A stretch of 64,000 nt of DNA from CBDCCV01 sp965215025 (GTDB lineage: Bacteria > Bacteroidota > Rhodothermia > Rhodothermales > Salinibacteraceae), in NCBI GenBank assembly GCA_965215025.1, contig CBDCCV010000002.1:1488001-1552000 (forward strand), read 5' to 3'. Position 1 is the first letter of the stretch. Each line of letters opens with the position of its first letter. Position numbers and translations under genes: made by a program. This document shows positions 25,219 through 33,467 of the stretch, in pieces. The notes beneath the pieces were generated by a model that was given only the letters and a program-made list of their open reading frames with translations, did no database searches and was not told the DNA's origin.

Positions 25219-25983
25219 TTGGCCTGCAACGCCTTGAAAGACGCCGCCCGTGTGCTCGCCGTGATCCCCGCGCGCGGCGGCTCGAAGTCCATCCCCAGGA
25301 AGAACATCAAGCTTTTCGACGGGCACCCGCTCCTGGCGTACAGCATCGCTGCCGCCGAGCAGGCCGCTTCCGTGATGCGCACCGTCGTCTCCACGGACAG
25401 CCTCGAGATCGCCGACGTCGCGCGCCACTACGGCCTCGACGTCCCTTTCCTCCGCCCCGACGCCCTCGCCGGCGACCGCGTGCGCGACTTCCCCGTGTTC
25501 GAGCACGTGCTGGACTGGCTGCAGGAGCACGAGGGGTACGCCCCCGACCTCGTCGTGCAGCTCCGGCCCACCAGCCCGCTCCGCCCGCCCGCCTGCGTGG
25601 ACGACGCCGTGGCGCTCCTGCGGCGCGATCCGAAGGCCGATTCCGTGCGCGGCGTCGTCGTGCCGGGGCAGCATCCGTACAAGATGTGGCAGATGGGCGA
25701 GGACGGCTACCTCGTCCCGCTCCTGGCCGAGGCCTCGAAGTCCGCCAACGTCCCGCGCCAGGAGCTGCCCACGCCGTACTGGCACTCCGGCCACATCGAC
25801 GTGATGCGCCACGCCACCATCCGCCAGCAGCGCTCGCTCACCGGGGAGCGCATCCTCCCGCTGCACATCGGCGAATCTTACTCGGTGGACATCGATTCGA
25901 TAGAGGACTGGGAGCGGGCCGAGTGGATCTTCCGCCATCGTGACCAGCCCCGCGTGCGCCCTACGGTTCCGTGGCGCTCCTGA
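25219..25983 (+). CDS. neuA: CMP-nonulosonate (acylneuraminate) cytidylyltransferase
   Basis: The protein has up to 254 residues. It carries the CMP-Kdo/CMP-sialate synthetase signature IPARGGSKSIPRKNI at 16-30, followed by QLRPTSPLRPP and SVDIDSIEDWERAE near the end, as in NeuA/LegF/PseF proteins. It activates a nonulosonic acid with CTP. No ATG is available: the candidates are a TTG at 25219, a TTG at 25234 and a GTG at 25249, the last placing the signature closest to the N-terminus. It is the first gene of the rightward island, about 57 bp upstream of the synthase gene. The exact sugar (sialic, legionaminic or other) cannot be told from sequence. Confidence 0.88.
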   Translation: MACNALKDAARVLAVIPARGGSKSIPRKNIKLFDGHPLLAYSIAAAEQAASVMRTVVSTDSLEIADVARHYGLDVPFLRPDALAGDRVRDFPVFEHVLDWLQEHEGYAPDLVVQLRPTSPLRPPACVDDAVALLRRDPKADSVRGVVVPGQHPYKMWQMGEDGYLVPLLAEASKSANVPRQELPTPYWHSGHIDVMRHATIRQQRSLTGERILPLHIGESYSVDIDSIEDWERAEWIFRHRDQPRVRPTVPWRS

Positions 25984-26040
25984 GCGCCCCCCCCCGCTTT
26001 CTGATTCTGACCTCACCTCTGCAAGACACGCCCCTTTTAC

Positions 26041-27993
26041 ATGGTAGAAGTTGAAGCAAACGGACGCGCCGCCGCCGCCGAGAACACCGCCCCGCTCCCG
26101 ATTGGCGACTTCCGCATCGGCCCCGGTCATCCGGCGTTTCTCATTGCCGAGATCGGCATCAACCACAACGGCCGCGTGGACCTGGCGCGGCGCCTCGTGG
26201 ACGAGGCCGTGCGCGCCGGGGCGGACTGCGCCAAGTTCCAGATGCGCAACATGGCCGCCCTTTACCGCAACGCCGGCAACGCCGATGACATCAGCGAGGA
26301 CCTCGGCTCGCAGTACATCCTGGACATGCTCGCCAACGCGCAGCTCACGCCCGAGGAGATGTTCGGCGTTTTCGATTACTGCAAGGAGCAGGGCATCCTG
26401 CCGCTGTGCACGCCCTGGGACGCGCAGAGCCTGGCCGACCTCGAGGACTACGGGATGCCGGCCTACAAAGTCGCCTCGGCGGATTTGACGAACCACGAGC
26501 TGCTCAAAACCCTCGCCGCTACGGGCAAACCGCTTATCATCTCCACGGGCATGTCCACCGAGGAAGAGATCAAGGAGAGCATCGCGCTTTTACGGCGTCT
26601 GGAGGCGCGCTTCTGTCTGCTGCACTGCAACTCGACGTACCCCGCGCCTTTCAAGCACGTCAACCTCGCGTACATGGACCGCCTGGCCGAGCTGGCGCAG
26701 AGCGCTGTGGGCTACTCCGGGCACGAGCGCGGCTACGCCGTGCCGATTGCGGCGGTGGCGCGCGGCGCGCGCGTGATCGAGAAGCACCTCACGCTCGACC
26801 GCTCGATGGAGGGGAACGACCACAAGGTGAGCCTCTTGCCGGACGAGTTCGCCGCGATGGTCGAAAGCATCCGCCAGGTCGAGGAGGCGATGGGCGAAGG
26901 CACCGAGCGCCACCTTTCGCAGGGCGAGCGGATGAACCGCGAGATGCTCTCGAAAAGCCTCGTAGCCACGCGGCCCATCGCCGAGGGCACGCCCATCACG
27001 GCGGAGATGCTCGACGCCAAAAGTCCCGGCAAGGGCCTCCAGCCCAACCGCCGAGAAGACCTCATTGGCCGGCCGGCCCCGCGCGACCTGGCCGCCGGCG
27101 ACTTCTTCTTCCCCTCCGACCTCGGCGAGGGCGGCGCGGCGGCGCGCGACTTCCGCTTCCATCGCCCCTTCGGCATCCCCGTGCGCTACCACGACTACGC
27201 CGCGCTCGTGGGCAAGTCTAACGTGGACTTCCTCGAGTTCCACCTCTCCTACAAGGACATGGACCAGGACGCGCACGAGTTCTTCGACGCGCCCATGGAC
27301 CTCGGCTACGCCGTCCACAGTCCCGACCTCTTCGAGGGCGACCACATCCTTAACCTCGCCGCCGAGGACGACGCCTACCGCCAGCGCTCCATCCGCGAAC
27401 TCCAGCGCGCCGTAGATGTGACGCGCGCGCTCCGGCCTTACTTCACCCAGGTGGCCGAGCGCGTGCTGCTCATCGCCAGCCTCGGCGGGTTCTCACGCGA
27501 TGCGCCCCTCCCCGAGGCAGAGCGCCCGCGCTTTTACGAGCGGGTGGCCGAGAGCCTGGCGCAGATCGACCAAAGCGGCGTCGAGATCATCGGGCAGACG
27601 CTGCCGCCCTTCCCGTGGTACCTCGGCGGGCAGCTTTACTGCAACCTCTTCGTCGATGCCGAGGACACGGCGCGCTTTTGCGAGGAGACCGGCACGCGCC
27701 TCTGCTTCGACGTCTCCCATTCGAAGCTCACGTGCAACCACCGGGGCGCCTCGTTCGAGGCGTTCGCCGATCTCGTCGGGCCGCACACGGCGCACCTCCA
27801 CCTCGTGGACGCCGCTGGCGACGACAGCGAGGGCTTGCAGATCGGCGAGGGCGAGATCGACTTCGAGCGCCTGGCCGCGCAGCTGAAGCGGCACTGCCCC
27901 GAGGCCGGCTTCATCCCGGAGATCTGGCAGGGCCACAAGAACGAGGGCGAAGGCTTTTGGATTGCGCTCGAACGCCTCGAACCGCTGTTTTGA
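26041..27993 (+). CDS. NeuB-type nonulosonate synthase fused to SAF and a sugar-isomerase-like TIM barrel
   Basis: The 650-residue protein has three parts. Residues about 20-290 are the NeuB TIM barrel: IAEIGINHNG 35-44, KFQ 65-67, YSGHERG 225-231, and IEKHLTLDRSMEGNDH 246-261. Residues about 303-350 are an antifreeze-like SAF domain (ATRPIAEGTPITAEML). Residues about 370-650 form a second barrel of the AP-endonuclease-2/xylose-isomerase type, with FDVSHSK 557-563, HLHLVD 585-590 and PEIWQGH 626-632 as a likely metal site. NeuB condenses phosphoenolpyruvate with an N-acylated hexosamine. The extra barrel could supply the substrate by isomerisation, but its role is unknown. Normal synthases are about 350 residues. 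Confidence 0.9.
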   Translation: MVEVEANGRAAAAENTAPLPIGDFRIGPGHPAFLIAEIGINHNGRVDLARRLVDEAVRAGADCAKFQMRNMAALYRNAGNADDISEDLGSQYILDMLANAQLTPEEMFGVFDYCKEQGILPLCTPWDAQSLADLEDYGMPAYKVASADLTNHELLKTLAATGKPLIISTGMSTEEEIKESIALLRRLEARFCLLHCNSTYPAPFKHVNLAYMDRLAELAQSAVGYSGHERGYAVPIAAVARGARVIEKHLTLDRSMEGNDHKVSLLPDEFAAMVESIRQVEEAMGEGTERHLSQGERMNREMLSKSLVATRPIAEGTPITAEMLDAKSPGKGLQPNRREDLIGRPAPRDLAAGDFFFPSDLGEGGAAARDFRFHRPFGIPVRYHDYAALVGKSNVDFLEFHLSYKDMDQDAHEFFDAPMDLGYAVHSPDLFEGDHILNLAAEDDAYRQRSIRELQRAVDVTRALRPYFTQVAERVLLIASLGGFSRDAPLPEAERPRFYERVAESLAQIDQSGVEIIGQTLPPFPWYLGGQLYCNLFVDAEDTARFCEETGTRLCFDVSHSKLTCNHRGASFEAFADLVGPHTAHLHLVDAAGDDSEGLQIGEGEIDFERLAAQLKRHCPEAGFIPEIWQGHKNEGEGFWIALERLEPLF

Positions 27994-27995
27994 GC

Positions 27996-28937
27996 ATGGC
28001 CGATGTGACGCTTGACGACGTAGCTCCCGGCGAGGAGATCCAACGCGACGTAACCCGGCGCGTGCGCGTGCGCGTCCCCGTGCGCGTGGACCTGGCCGGC
28101 GGATGGACCGACGTGCCGCCGTTCACCACCGATGCGGGCGGCGAGGTCGTCAACTTCGCCATCGCTAAGCACGTGCACGCGGTCAAGGAGATGGACCGGC
28201 AGAACCGGATCTCGGTGCGCTACTTCAGCGACGTGCCGAGCGGGTCGGGCCTGGGCACGAGCGCCGCGCTCAACGTGGCGCTCATGGCCGTAATCTTGGA
28301 CGACGAGGGTGAGAGGCCGGCGGCCATGGCCGAGCGCGCGTTCGCCTTCGAGAGCTGGCTCGGCAACCGGGGCGGGCGCCAGGACCAGTACGGCGCGGCC
28401 TACGGCGGCTTCAATCGGCTGCGCTTCCGGGGCGACGAGGTGGAGCGGCTGCCCTTCGCCCCGGCGCCGGCTTTCCGGACGTGGCTCCAGGAGACGCTCG
28501 TGCTGGCCTACACGGGGCAATCGCGCCGCTCCGGCCCGCTGCACGAGCGCATCTGGCGCCGCTACGCCGAGGGCGACGCCGCCGTGCGCCGTGGCCTCGG
28601 TGCGCTCCGCGAGGCGGCGCAGGCGATGGCCGCCGCCGTCGAAGACGACCGGCGCGACGCCTTCGCCGATACGCTCCAGCACGTCACCGCCACGGTAGAC
28701 GGCATCGAGCCGGCGCTCAACGACGCCTACCGCCCCGTCGCCAATCCGCTCATGGAGCAGGGCGTGTTGCGGGCGTGGAAAGGGATGGGCGCCGGCGGCG
28801 GCGGGTACGCCGCTCTCCTGCCGGCCGCCGAGGCACGCGATACGCTCATCGAAGCCTGCGAGGAAGCCGGCTGGCGCGTCGAGGATTGGACCTACGACGA
28901 CAACGGACTCACGCGCGCGGTGGAGACCTTCGCATGA
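27996..28937 (+). CDS. GHMP-family sugar kinase (fucokinase/HddA-like)
   Basis: The 313-residue protein starts at the ATG at 27996, two bases after the synthase stop codon. The frame is open further upstream only as a shadow. RVDLAGGWTDVPP at 30-42 is characteristic of fucokinase and D-glycero-D-manno-heptose-7-phosphate kinase relatives. PSGSGLGTSAA (81-91) is the GHMP phosphate loop, and KGMGAGGGGYAALL (about 262-275) is the third GHMP motif. It should phosphorylate a sugar at C1. Its ATGA overlap with the following dehydratase indicates coupling and suggests kinase and dehydratase act on the same sugar. Confidence 0.85.
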   Translation: MADVTLDDVAPGEEIQRDVTRRVRVRVPVRVDLAGGWTDVPPFTTDAGGEVVNFAIAKHVHAVKEMDRQNRISVRYFSDVPSGSGLGTSAALNVALMAVILDDEGERPAAMAERAFAFESWLGNRGGRQDQYGAAYGGFNRLRFRGDEVERLPFAPAPAFRTWLQETLVLAYTGQSRRSGPLHERIWRRYAEGDAAVRRGLGALREAAQAMAAAVEDDRRDAFADTLQHVTATVDGIEPALNDAYRPVANPLMEQGVLRAWKGMGAGGGGYAALLPAAEARDTLIEACEEAGWRVEDWTYDDNGLTRAVETFA

Positions 28938-29944
28938 AAGCGTTCATCACCGGCATCACCGGGCAGGACGGCTACTACCTCGCCGAGCTGCTGCTCCAGA
29001 AAGGCTACGAGGTGCACGGCCTCGTCCGCGCCGGCACACCGGAGCGCCGCGCGCGCCTCCAGCCGTTCGCAGATCGGCTCCATCTCCACGAAGGCGATGT
29101 CAGCGACGCGGACCGCCTGCGCGCGCTGGCCCAGCAGATCCGGCCCGACGAAGCCTACAACCTCGCCGCCGAGAGCTTCGTGGGCACGGCGTGGGAAAAC
29201 GCGCAGGACGTGGCTACCACGAATGGATTGGGCGCGCTCGCCGCGCTGCAAGCCTTTGCGCAGCAGGAAGGCGCGCGCTTTTTTCAAGCCTCCTCCGCTG
29301 AGATCTACGGCGCCGCCGGAGGCGCGGTCGACGAGCAGGCGCCGTTGCGAGCGCGCAACCCGTACGGCTGCGCCAAGGTGTTCGCTCACCAGTGCGTCGG
29401 CGCATACCGCGAGGCGCATGGCTTGCACGCCTCCAACGGCATCCTCTTCAACCACGAAAGCCCCCGCCGCGGCCACAACTTCGTAACGCGCAAGATCACC
29501 CAAGCCGTCGCCCGCATCGCCAGAGGCTCCGAGGAGACCCTCTCCCTGGGCAACCTCGCCGCCAAGCGCGACTGGGGCTTCGCCCCCGACTACGTCCGCG
29601 CCATGTGGCTGATCTTGCAGCAGGACCACCCCGGCGACTACGTCATCGCCACGGGCGAGACCCATTCCGTGCGCGAGTTCGCCGAGGCCGCCTTCCAGGC
29701 CGCTGGCATCGAGATCGAGTGGCAAGGAGAAGGCCTTGATGAAACGGGACGAAACCGCGCAACGGACGAGCTTCTCGTTGCGGTAGATCCGCAGTTCTTC
29801 CGCCCCGCCGAGGGCGCCCCACTCCACGGCGACGCCACAAAAGCGAGGCGCGAGCTGGGCTGGGCGCCAAGCACTGGCTTCGACCAGCTCGTCCAGCTCA
29901 TGGTCAAGGCCGACCTGGAGTGCTCCCGAACCGCCTCTGGTTGA
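28934..29944 (+). CDS. GMD-like nucleotide-sugar 4,6-dehydratase (second copy)
   Basis: The 336-residue protein starts at the ATG overlapping the kinase stop. It has GITGQDGYYLAE (7-18), ASSAEIYG for the catalytic Ser/Glu, and YGCAK for the catalytic Tyr/Lys. It is clearly a GDP-mannose 4,6-dehydratase relative but is about half diverged from the gmd at 23,899, apart from residues about 166-263, which are identical at the DNA level. Coupling to a heptose/fucose-type kinase recalls GDP-6-deoxy-heptose pathways, an inference only. Its last 41 bp overlap the convergent GT-C gene. Confidence 0.85.
   Translation: MKAFITGITGQDGYYLAELLLQKGYEVHGLVRAGTPERRARLQPFADRLHLHEGDVSDADRLRALAQQIRPDEAYNLAAESFVGTAWENAQDVATTNGLGALAALQAFAQQEGARFFQASSAEIYGAAGGAVDEQAPLRARNPYGCAKVFAHQCVGAYREAHGLHASNGILFNHESPRRGHNFVTRKITQAVARIARGSEETLSLGNLAAKRDWGFAPDYVRAMWLILQQDHPGDYVIATGETHSVREFAEAAFQAAGIEIEWQGEGLDETGRNRATDELLVAVDPQFFRPAEGAPLHGDATKARRELGWAPSTGFDQLVQLMVKADLECSRTASG
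29430..29723. repeat. 294-bp perfect inverted repeat, right copy
   Basis: This is the partner of 24123-24416, in opposite orientation. It encodes the conserved SNGILFNHESPRRG region of the second dehydratase through to GIEIEW. Recombination between the copies would flip the 5-kb island and exchange the N-terminal halves of the two dehydratases while keeping both frames open. Confidence 0.93.
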
Positions 29945-31643
29945 CCTCGCCCGGCGCCGCGTACAGCACGCTGTGCTCGAACGTCTCCTTGCTAAGCTGC
30001 GGGCACTGCCGGTCGATGGCCGCTTCGAGCCGCCGCGACTCCTCCTCCCAGCGGTCCCACGCCAAGAGCACCACGACGGTCTTCTCGGGCAGCGTGCAGC
30101 GCCCGCGCGCCAGCCAGTCTGCCGCGTCGTCGCTCGGGTAGGCCGGGTGCTCCTCGGCGCTGCCCAGGTCGTAGGGGGTGAAAAACCGCCCGGCCCCGTC
30201 GTTCGTGATGACGAAGGCGCCTTTGCCGAGCCGCTCCCGGAGACCGCCGTGATAGCGCGCCAACGCCCGCGACGTGTGTGGTTGCAGGACGAGCCAGTTC
30301 GGAAACATCCCGTCGGTGTAGCGCGCGCGCAACTCCGCCCCCCCCGCCAGACTGCGGATCTCGGGCGGGCTGATCCGGACCACGTCGGACTCGCCCCCCC
30401 GGAAGGTGAGCGCGCCGATGAAGACGACGCACAAAACACCGTAGGTGCCCAAAAGCGCCACGGCCACGCGGCGCGGCGCCACGGCAAACCCGCCGACGAT
30501 CCACGGCACGAGCAGGCACGACGCCGTCGCCATGTCGCGCCCGTTGAGGGGGTAGAAGTCGAGAAACGCCTGCGCCAAAACGTAGAGCAGAATGAGGTAG
30601 ATGAACAGAAACACCTCGACGGGCGAGCGGAAGAGATAGCCGCGCAGACGCGCGCGGTAGCGCCACGCCCCGTAGGCGACCACCGCGAGGGGAAGCGCGT
30701 AGAGGAGCGCGCCCAACGCCAAGCCCAGCATGTCGAAGAGGTGCGGCGAGCGTACCGTCGGCCAGATGGACTGGAACGTCCACAGCGCCACGGCCCGCGC
30801 CCCGTCCACGAACGAATGCGCACTGCCGCCCATCGTCTTCGCCCCCACGGCCGATTCCGTGAGCCAGACGTTACGCGCGAGCCACAGCCCCAACGGCACC
30901 ACGGCCGCTGCCAAAAGCGCCCCCTCCTTCAGCGCCGAGCGCTCGAGGAGCCGCCCCTGCCAGAGCCGCCACCCGGCCCACCACGCCCCCGCCGCCAGCC
31001 AGACGAACCCGCCGGGGTAGCGCGTGAGCATCAGCGAAGCCAGGAGCGCCGAGGCCACCGCCCAGCCCTTGAGCGCCTCGGCCCCGCCGCGCCGCCGCGG
31101 CAGGTCCACCAGCGACGCCATCGCCCACACGAGCAAAGGCAGGAAGATCACCTCCGACTTCGAGTAGCGGAAGACCGAGAGGAGGTCGTACGAGAAGGCG
31201 AGGGGCACCACCGCGAGCACGGCCAGCGCCCGCGAGCGGCTGAGGCGGTACGCCAGCACGCCGACGCCAGCCAGGAGCACCGGCCAGCCGAGGAGCGACA
31301 TCACGATAGGAGCCACGGAGGGCGCCACGCCCAGCACCATCAGAAGCGCGTAGCACAGCGGCATGAGGGGCGGGTAGTGCGTAAGCGGCTCCGCGTGAAA
31401 TCCGCTTTCTACTTCGTACGTGAAGTGCGCGAGGTCGCCCGTGCGAAGCAGGTTGATGGCGCTCCCGACGTAGAGGTGCGAGTCCGGATCGATGAGCACC
31501 CCCTCCGTCCCGACGAGCAGGTACAGCACGTACGTCGAGGCTGCGATGACGAGCAGGCCGGCGGCGGCGAAGGCCCCGTTTGGCATCGACGTGCGCTCAG
31601 GGGCGGCGCTCACCGGGGGGGATGAATCCTTAAGAACGGGCAT
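29904..31643 (-). CDS. GT-C-type membrane glycosyltransferase-like protein, copy 1
   Basis: The 579-residue polytopic protein has an N-terminal helix (about residues 26-45), a first periplasmic loop with DPDSHLYVGSA, and about ten further hydrophobic segments. A hydrophilic C-terminal domain of about 150 residues follows. The acidic first loop and layout match GT-C enzymes (ArnT/PMT/GT39 superfamily), which use polyprenyl-phosphate sugars at the outer membrane face. The GT2 polyprenyl-P-sugar synthase homologue at 37,673 could supply the donor. It is paralogous to the next gene upstream, with a 289-bp identical block. Its stop lies inside the convergent dehydratase gene. Confidence 0.75.
   Translation of the reverse strand: MPVLKDSSPPVSAAPERTSMPNGAFAAAGLLVIAASTYVLYLLVGTEGVLIDPDSHLYVGSAINLLRTGDLAHFTYEVESGFHAEPLTHYPPLMPLCYALLMVLGVAPSVAPIVMSLLGWPVLLAGVGVLAYRLSRSRALAVLAVVPLAFSYDLLSVFRYSKSEVIFLPLLVWAMASLVDLPRRRGGAEALKGWAVASALLASLMLTRYPGGFVWLAAGAWWAGWRLWQGRLLERSALKEGALLAAAVVPLGLWLARNVWLTESAVGAKTMGGSAHSFVDGARAVALWTFQSIWPTVRSPHLFDMLGLALGALLYALPLAVVAYGAWRYRARLRGYLFRSPVEVFLFIYLILLYVLAQAFLDFYPLNGRDMATASCLLVPWIVGGFAVAPRRVAVALLGTYGVLCVVFIGALTFRGGESDVVRISPPEIRSLAGGAELRARYTDGMFPNWLVLQPHTSRALARYHGGLRERLGKGAFVITNDGAGRFFTPYDLGSAEEHPAYPSDDAADWLARGRCTLPEKTVVVLLAWDRWEEESRRLEAAIDRQCPQLSKETFEHSVLYAAPGEVNQRRFGSTPGRP
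30857..31145. repeat. 289-bp direct repeat, copy 1
   Basis: This block is identical to 32615-32903 (offset 1,758 bp). It encodes about 96 residues spanning LVDLPRRRGG, a transmembrane part and LARNVWLT of the GT-C protein. The flanking parts of the two genes are clearly diverged. Confidence 0.93.
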
Positions 31644-31691
31644 CAGAGGCGGACTGCTTCGCGTTTCGGTCGTGCCGGGACGTCCGGAGGA

Positions 31692-33398
31692 CTACTTGGC
31701 CTCGGCATCGCCGGAGGTGTAGAAGATGCTGTGCTCGAACGTCTCTTTCGTAAGACCCGGACATTGCCGGTCGATGGCCCGCTCCAGCGCTCTCGACGTC
31801 TCTTCCCACTCGTCCCAGGTGAAGATCGCCACGACGCGGTTTCCGGGCAGCGCGCAGTTCTCGTAGTCGATCCAGTCCTGCACGCGGCCCCGCGCGTACA
31901 TCGGCTGCGGGGCGAAGAAGCGGTCCGTGTTGACGTTGGTGAAGACGAACGTGCCCGGCTTCAGATGAGCCAGCAGCTCAGGATGGTACGTCTCCAACAC
32001 GCGCGAGCGCCAGGCGCCCAGCATGAGCCAGTTCGGCATGTAGTGCGCGTTGTACGCCGCTACCGCTTCGTCCTGGCCGGCCAGGCTCTGCACCTCCGGC
32101 GGCGCCAGCCGGATGAAGTCCGGCCGGCCTCGGTGGAAGGTCATAAGCAGCAGCAGGGCGAGGTTCACCAGCACGTACCCGCCCAGCAGGGCAAGCCGCC
32201 GCCGGCGCCGGAGCAAGACGGCGCCCGCGCCGAAGAGCCAGGGGAAGAGCAAGGCCACTCCCGTCGCCATGTCGCGGATGTCCATCGGGAAGAACTCGGC
32301 GAAGGGCTGCACGAAGACGTAGAGCCCGATGAGGTAGACGAAGAGCGTCACCTCAATGGGCGAGCGGAAGAGGTAGCCGCGCAGACGTTCTCGGCACCGC
32401 CAAGCGCCGTACGCCGCGGCCATCGCCGGGACGACGTAGAGGAGCAGATAGCCGATCAGCCCCCCCATCGGAAGCCGCTCGAAGCCAAGCACGTGGAAGA
32501 CGCCCGGCCCGCGCACCGCCGGCCACACCAGCTGGCTGCTTTGCAAAACCAACGCCTCGACGCCATCGACGAACCCGTATTTGCTTTCAGAAAGGTGCCG
32601 GCTCAAGGGCGATCCCGTGAGCCAGACGTTACGCGCGAGCCACAGCCCCAACGGCACCACGGCCGCTGCCAAAAGCGCCCCCTCCTTCAGCGCCGAGCGC
32701 TCGAGGAGCCGCCCCTGCCAGAGCCGCCACCCGGCCCACCACGCCCCCGCCGCCAGCCAGACGAACCCGCCGGGGTAGCGCGTGAGCATCAGCGAAGCCA
32801 GGAGCGCCGAGGCCACCGCCCAGCCCTTGAGCGCCTCGGCCCCGCCGCGCCGCCGCGGCAGGTCCACCAGCGACGCCATCGCCCACACGAGCAAAGGCAG
32901 GAAAATCACCTCCGAGCGCACGGTCGTAAAAACCCGGAGGTGATGGTACGTGATGCAGGCCAGCGCCACGGCCAGCACGGCCACGGCGCCCGACCGGCTG
33001 AGCCGGTACGTCAGCGCCCCGGTGCCGGTCAGGAAAAGCGGCCAGCAGATGAGGGACACGACGGCCGGCGCGTCGTGGACGCCCACGCCCAGGCGCATCA
33101 GCACGTAGTACGAGAGCGTCGTCAGCGGCGGGTAGTGCGTGAGCGGGATCTCGACGACGCCCGTCTCCGGCGTGTAGGGGTAGAGCACCATTACGCCCTG
33201 CCGCAGCAGGCTGATGGCCGCGCCCATGTACCGCCGCCCGTCCGCCGAGTACGCAACCCCCTCCTCACCGATCAAGACGTAAAGCACGTACGTCGAGACG
33301 GCTGTGATGACGAGGCCCACCAGCAACGCCACCTGGCGCCGAAGCGCCGTACGGCTCGCAGGCGGTTTCGCAGCAGCGCGCGCAGAAGTCGAGGACAT
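31692..33398 (-). CDS. GT-C-type membrane glycosyltransferase-like protein, copy 2
   Basis: The 568-residue protein starts at the ATG at 33398 (MSSTSARAAAK); a GTG 17 codons upstream is less likely. It has the same layout as copy 1: first helix VALLVGLVITAVSTYVLYVL, an acidic first loop (SADGRRYMGAAISLL), about ten more helices and a soluble C-terminal domain with WDEWEETSR. It shares the TKETFEHS stretch near the C-terminus with copy 1. Likely an inner-membrane transferase adding a sugar from a lipid-linked donor on the periplasmic side. It lies 48 bp upstream of copy 1, so the pair arose by tandem duplication. Confidence 0.75.
   Translation of the reverse strand: MSSTSARAAAKPPASRTALRRQVALLVGLVITAVSTYVLYVLIGEEGVAYSADGRRYMGAAISLLRQGVMVLYPYTPETGVVEIPLTHYPPLTTLSYYVLMRLGVGVHDAPAVVSLICWPLFLTGTGALTYRLSRSGAVAVLAVALACITYHHLRVFTTVRSEVIFLPLLVWAMASLVDLPRRRGGAEALKGWAVASALLASLMLTRYPGGFVWLAAGAWWAGWRLWQGRLLERSALKEGALLAAAVVPLGLWLARNVWLTGSPLSRHLSESKYGFVDGVEALVLQSSQLVWPAVRGPGVFHVLGFERLPMGGLIGYLLLYVVPAMAAAYGAWRCRERLRGYLFRSPIEVTLFVYLIGLYVFVQPFAEFFPMDIRDMATGVALLFPWLFGAGAVLLRRRRRLALLGGYVLVNLALLLLMTFHRGRPDFIRLAPPEVQSLAGQDEAVAAYNAHYMPNWLMLGAWRSRVLETYHPELLAHLKPGTFVFTNVNTDRFFAPQPMYARGRVQDWIDYENCALPGNRVVAIFTWDEWEETSRALERAIDRQCPGLTKETFEHSIFYTSGDAEAK
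32615..32903. repeat. 289-bp direct repeat, copy 2
   Basis: This is the partner of 30857-31145. The first mismatches outside the block occur at once on both sides (C/T before, A/G after), and beyond them similarity drops to that expected for diverged paralogues. Confidence 0.93.
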
Positions 33399-33467
33399 AA
33401 AAAAGCCAGAGATACAACGGATAGGATGCCAATCAGCAGCGGATGACACGAAGCGAACGCGGCGGCC

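Noticed and set aside
29973..33446. Two long rightward frames (about 550 and 571 codons) opposite the GT-C genes
   Set aside because: Their translations are Arg/His/Gln-rich with no motif; they mirror codon bias of the real membrane protein genes.
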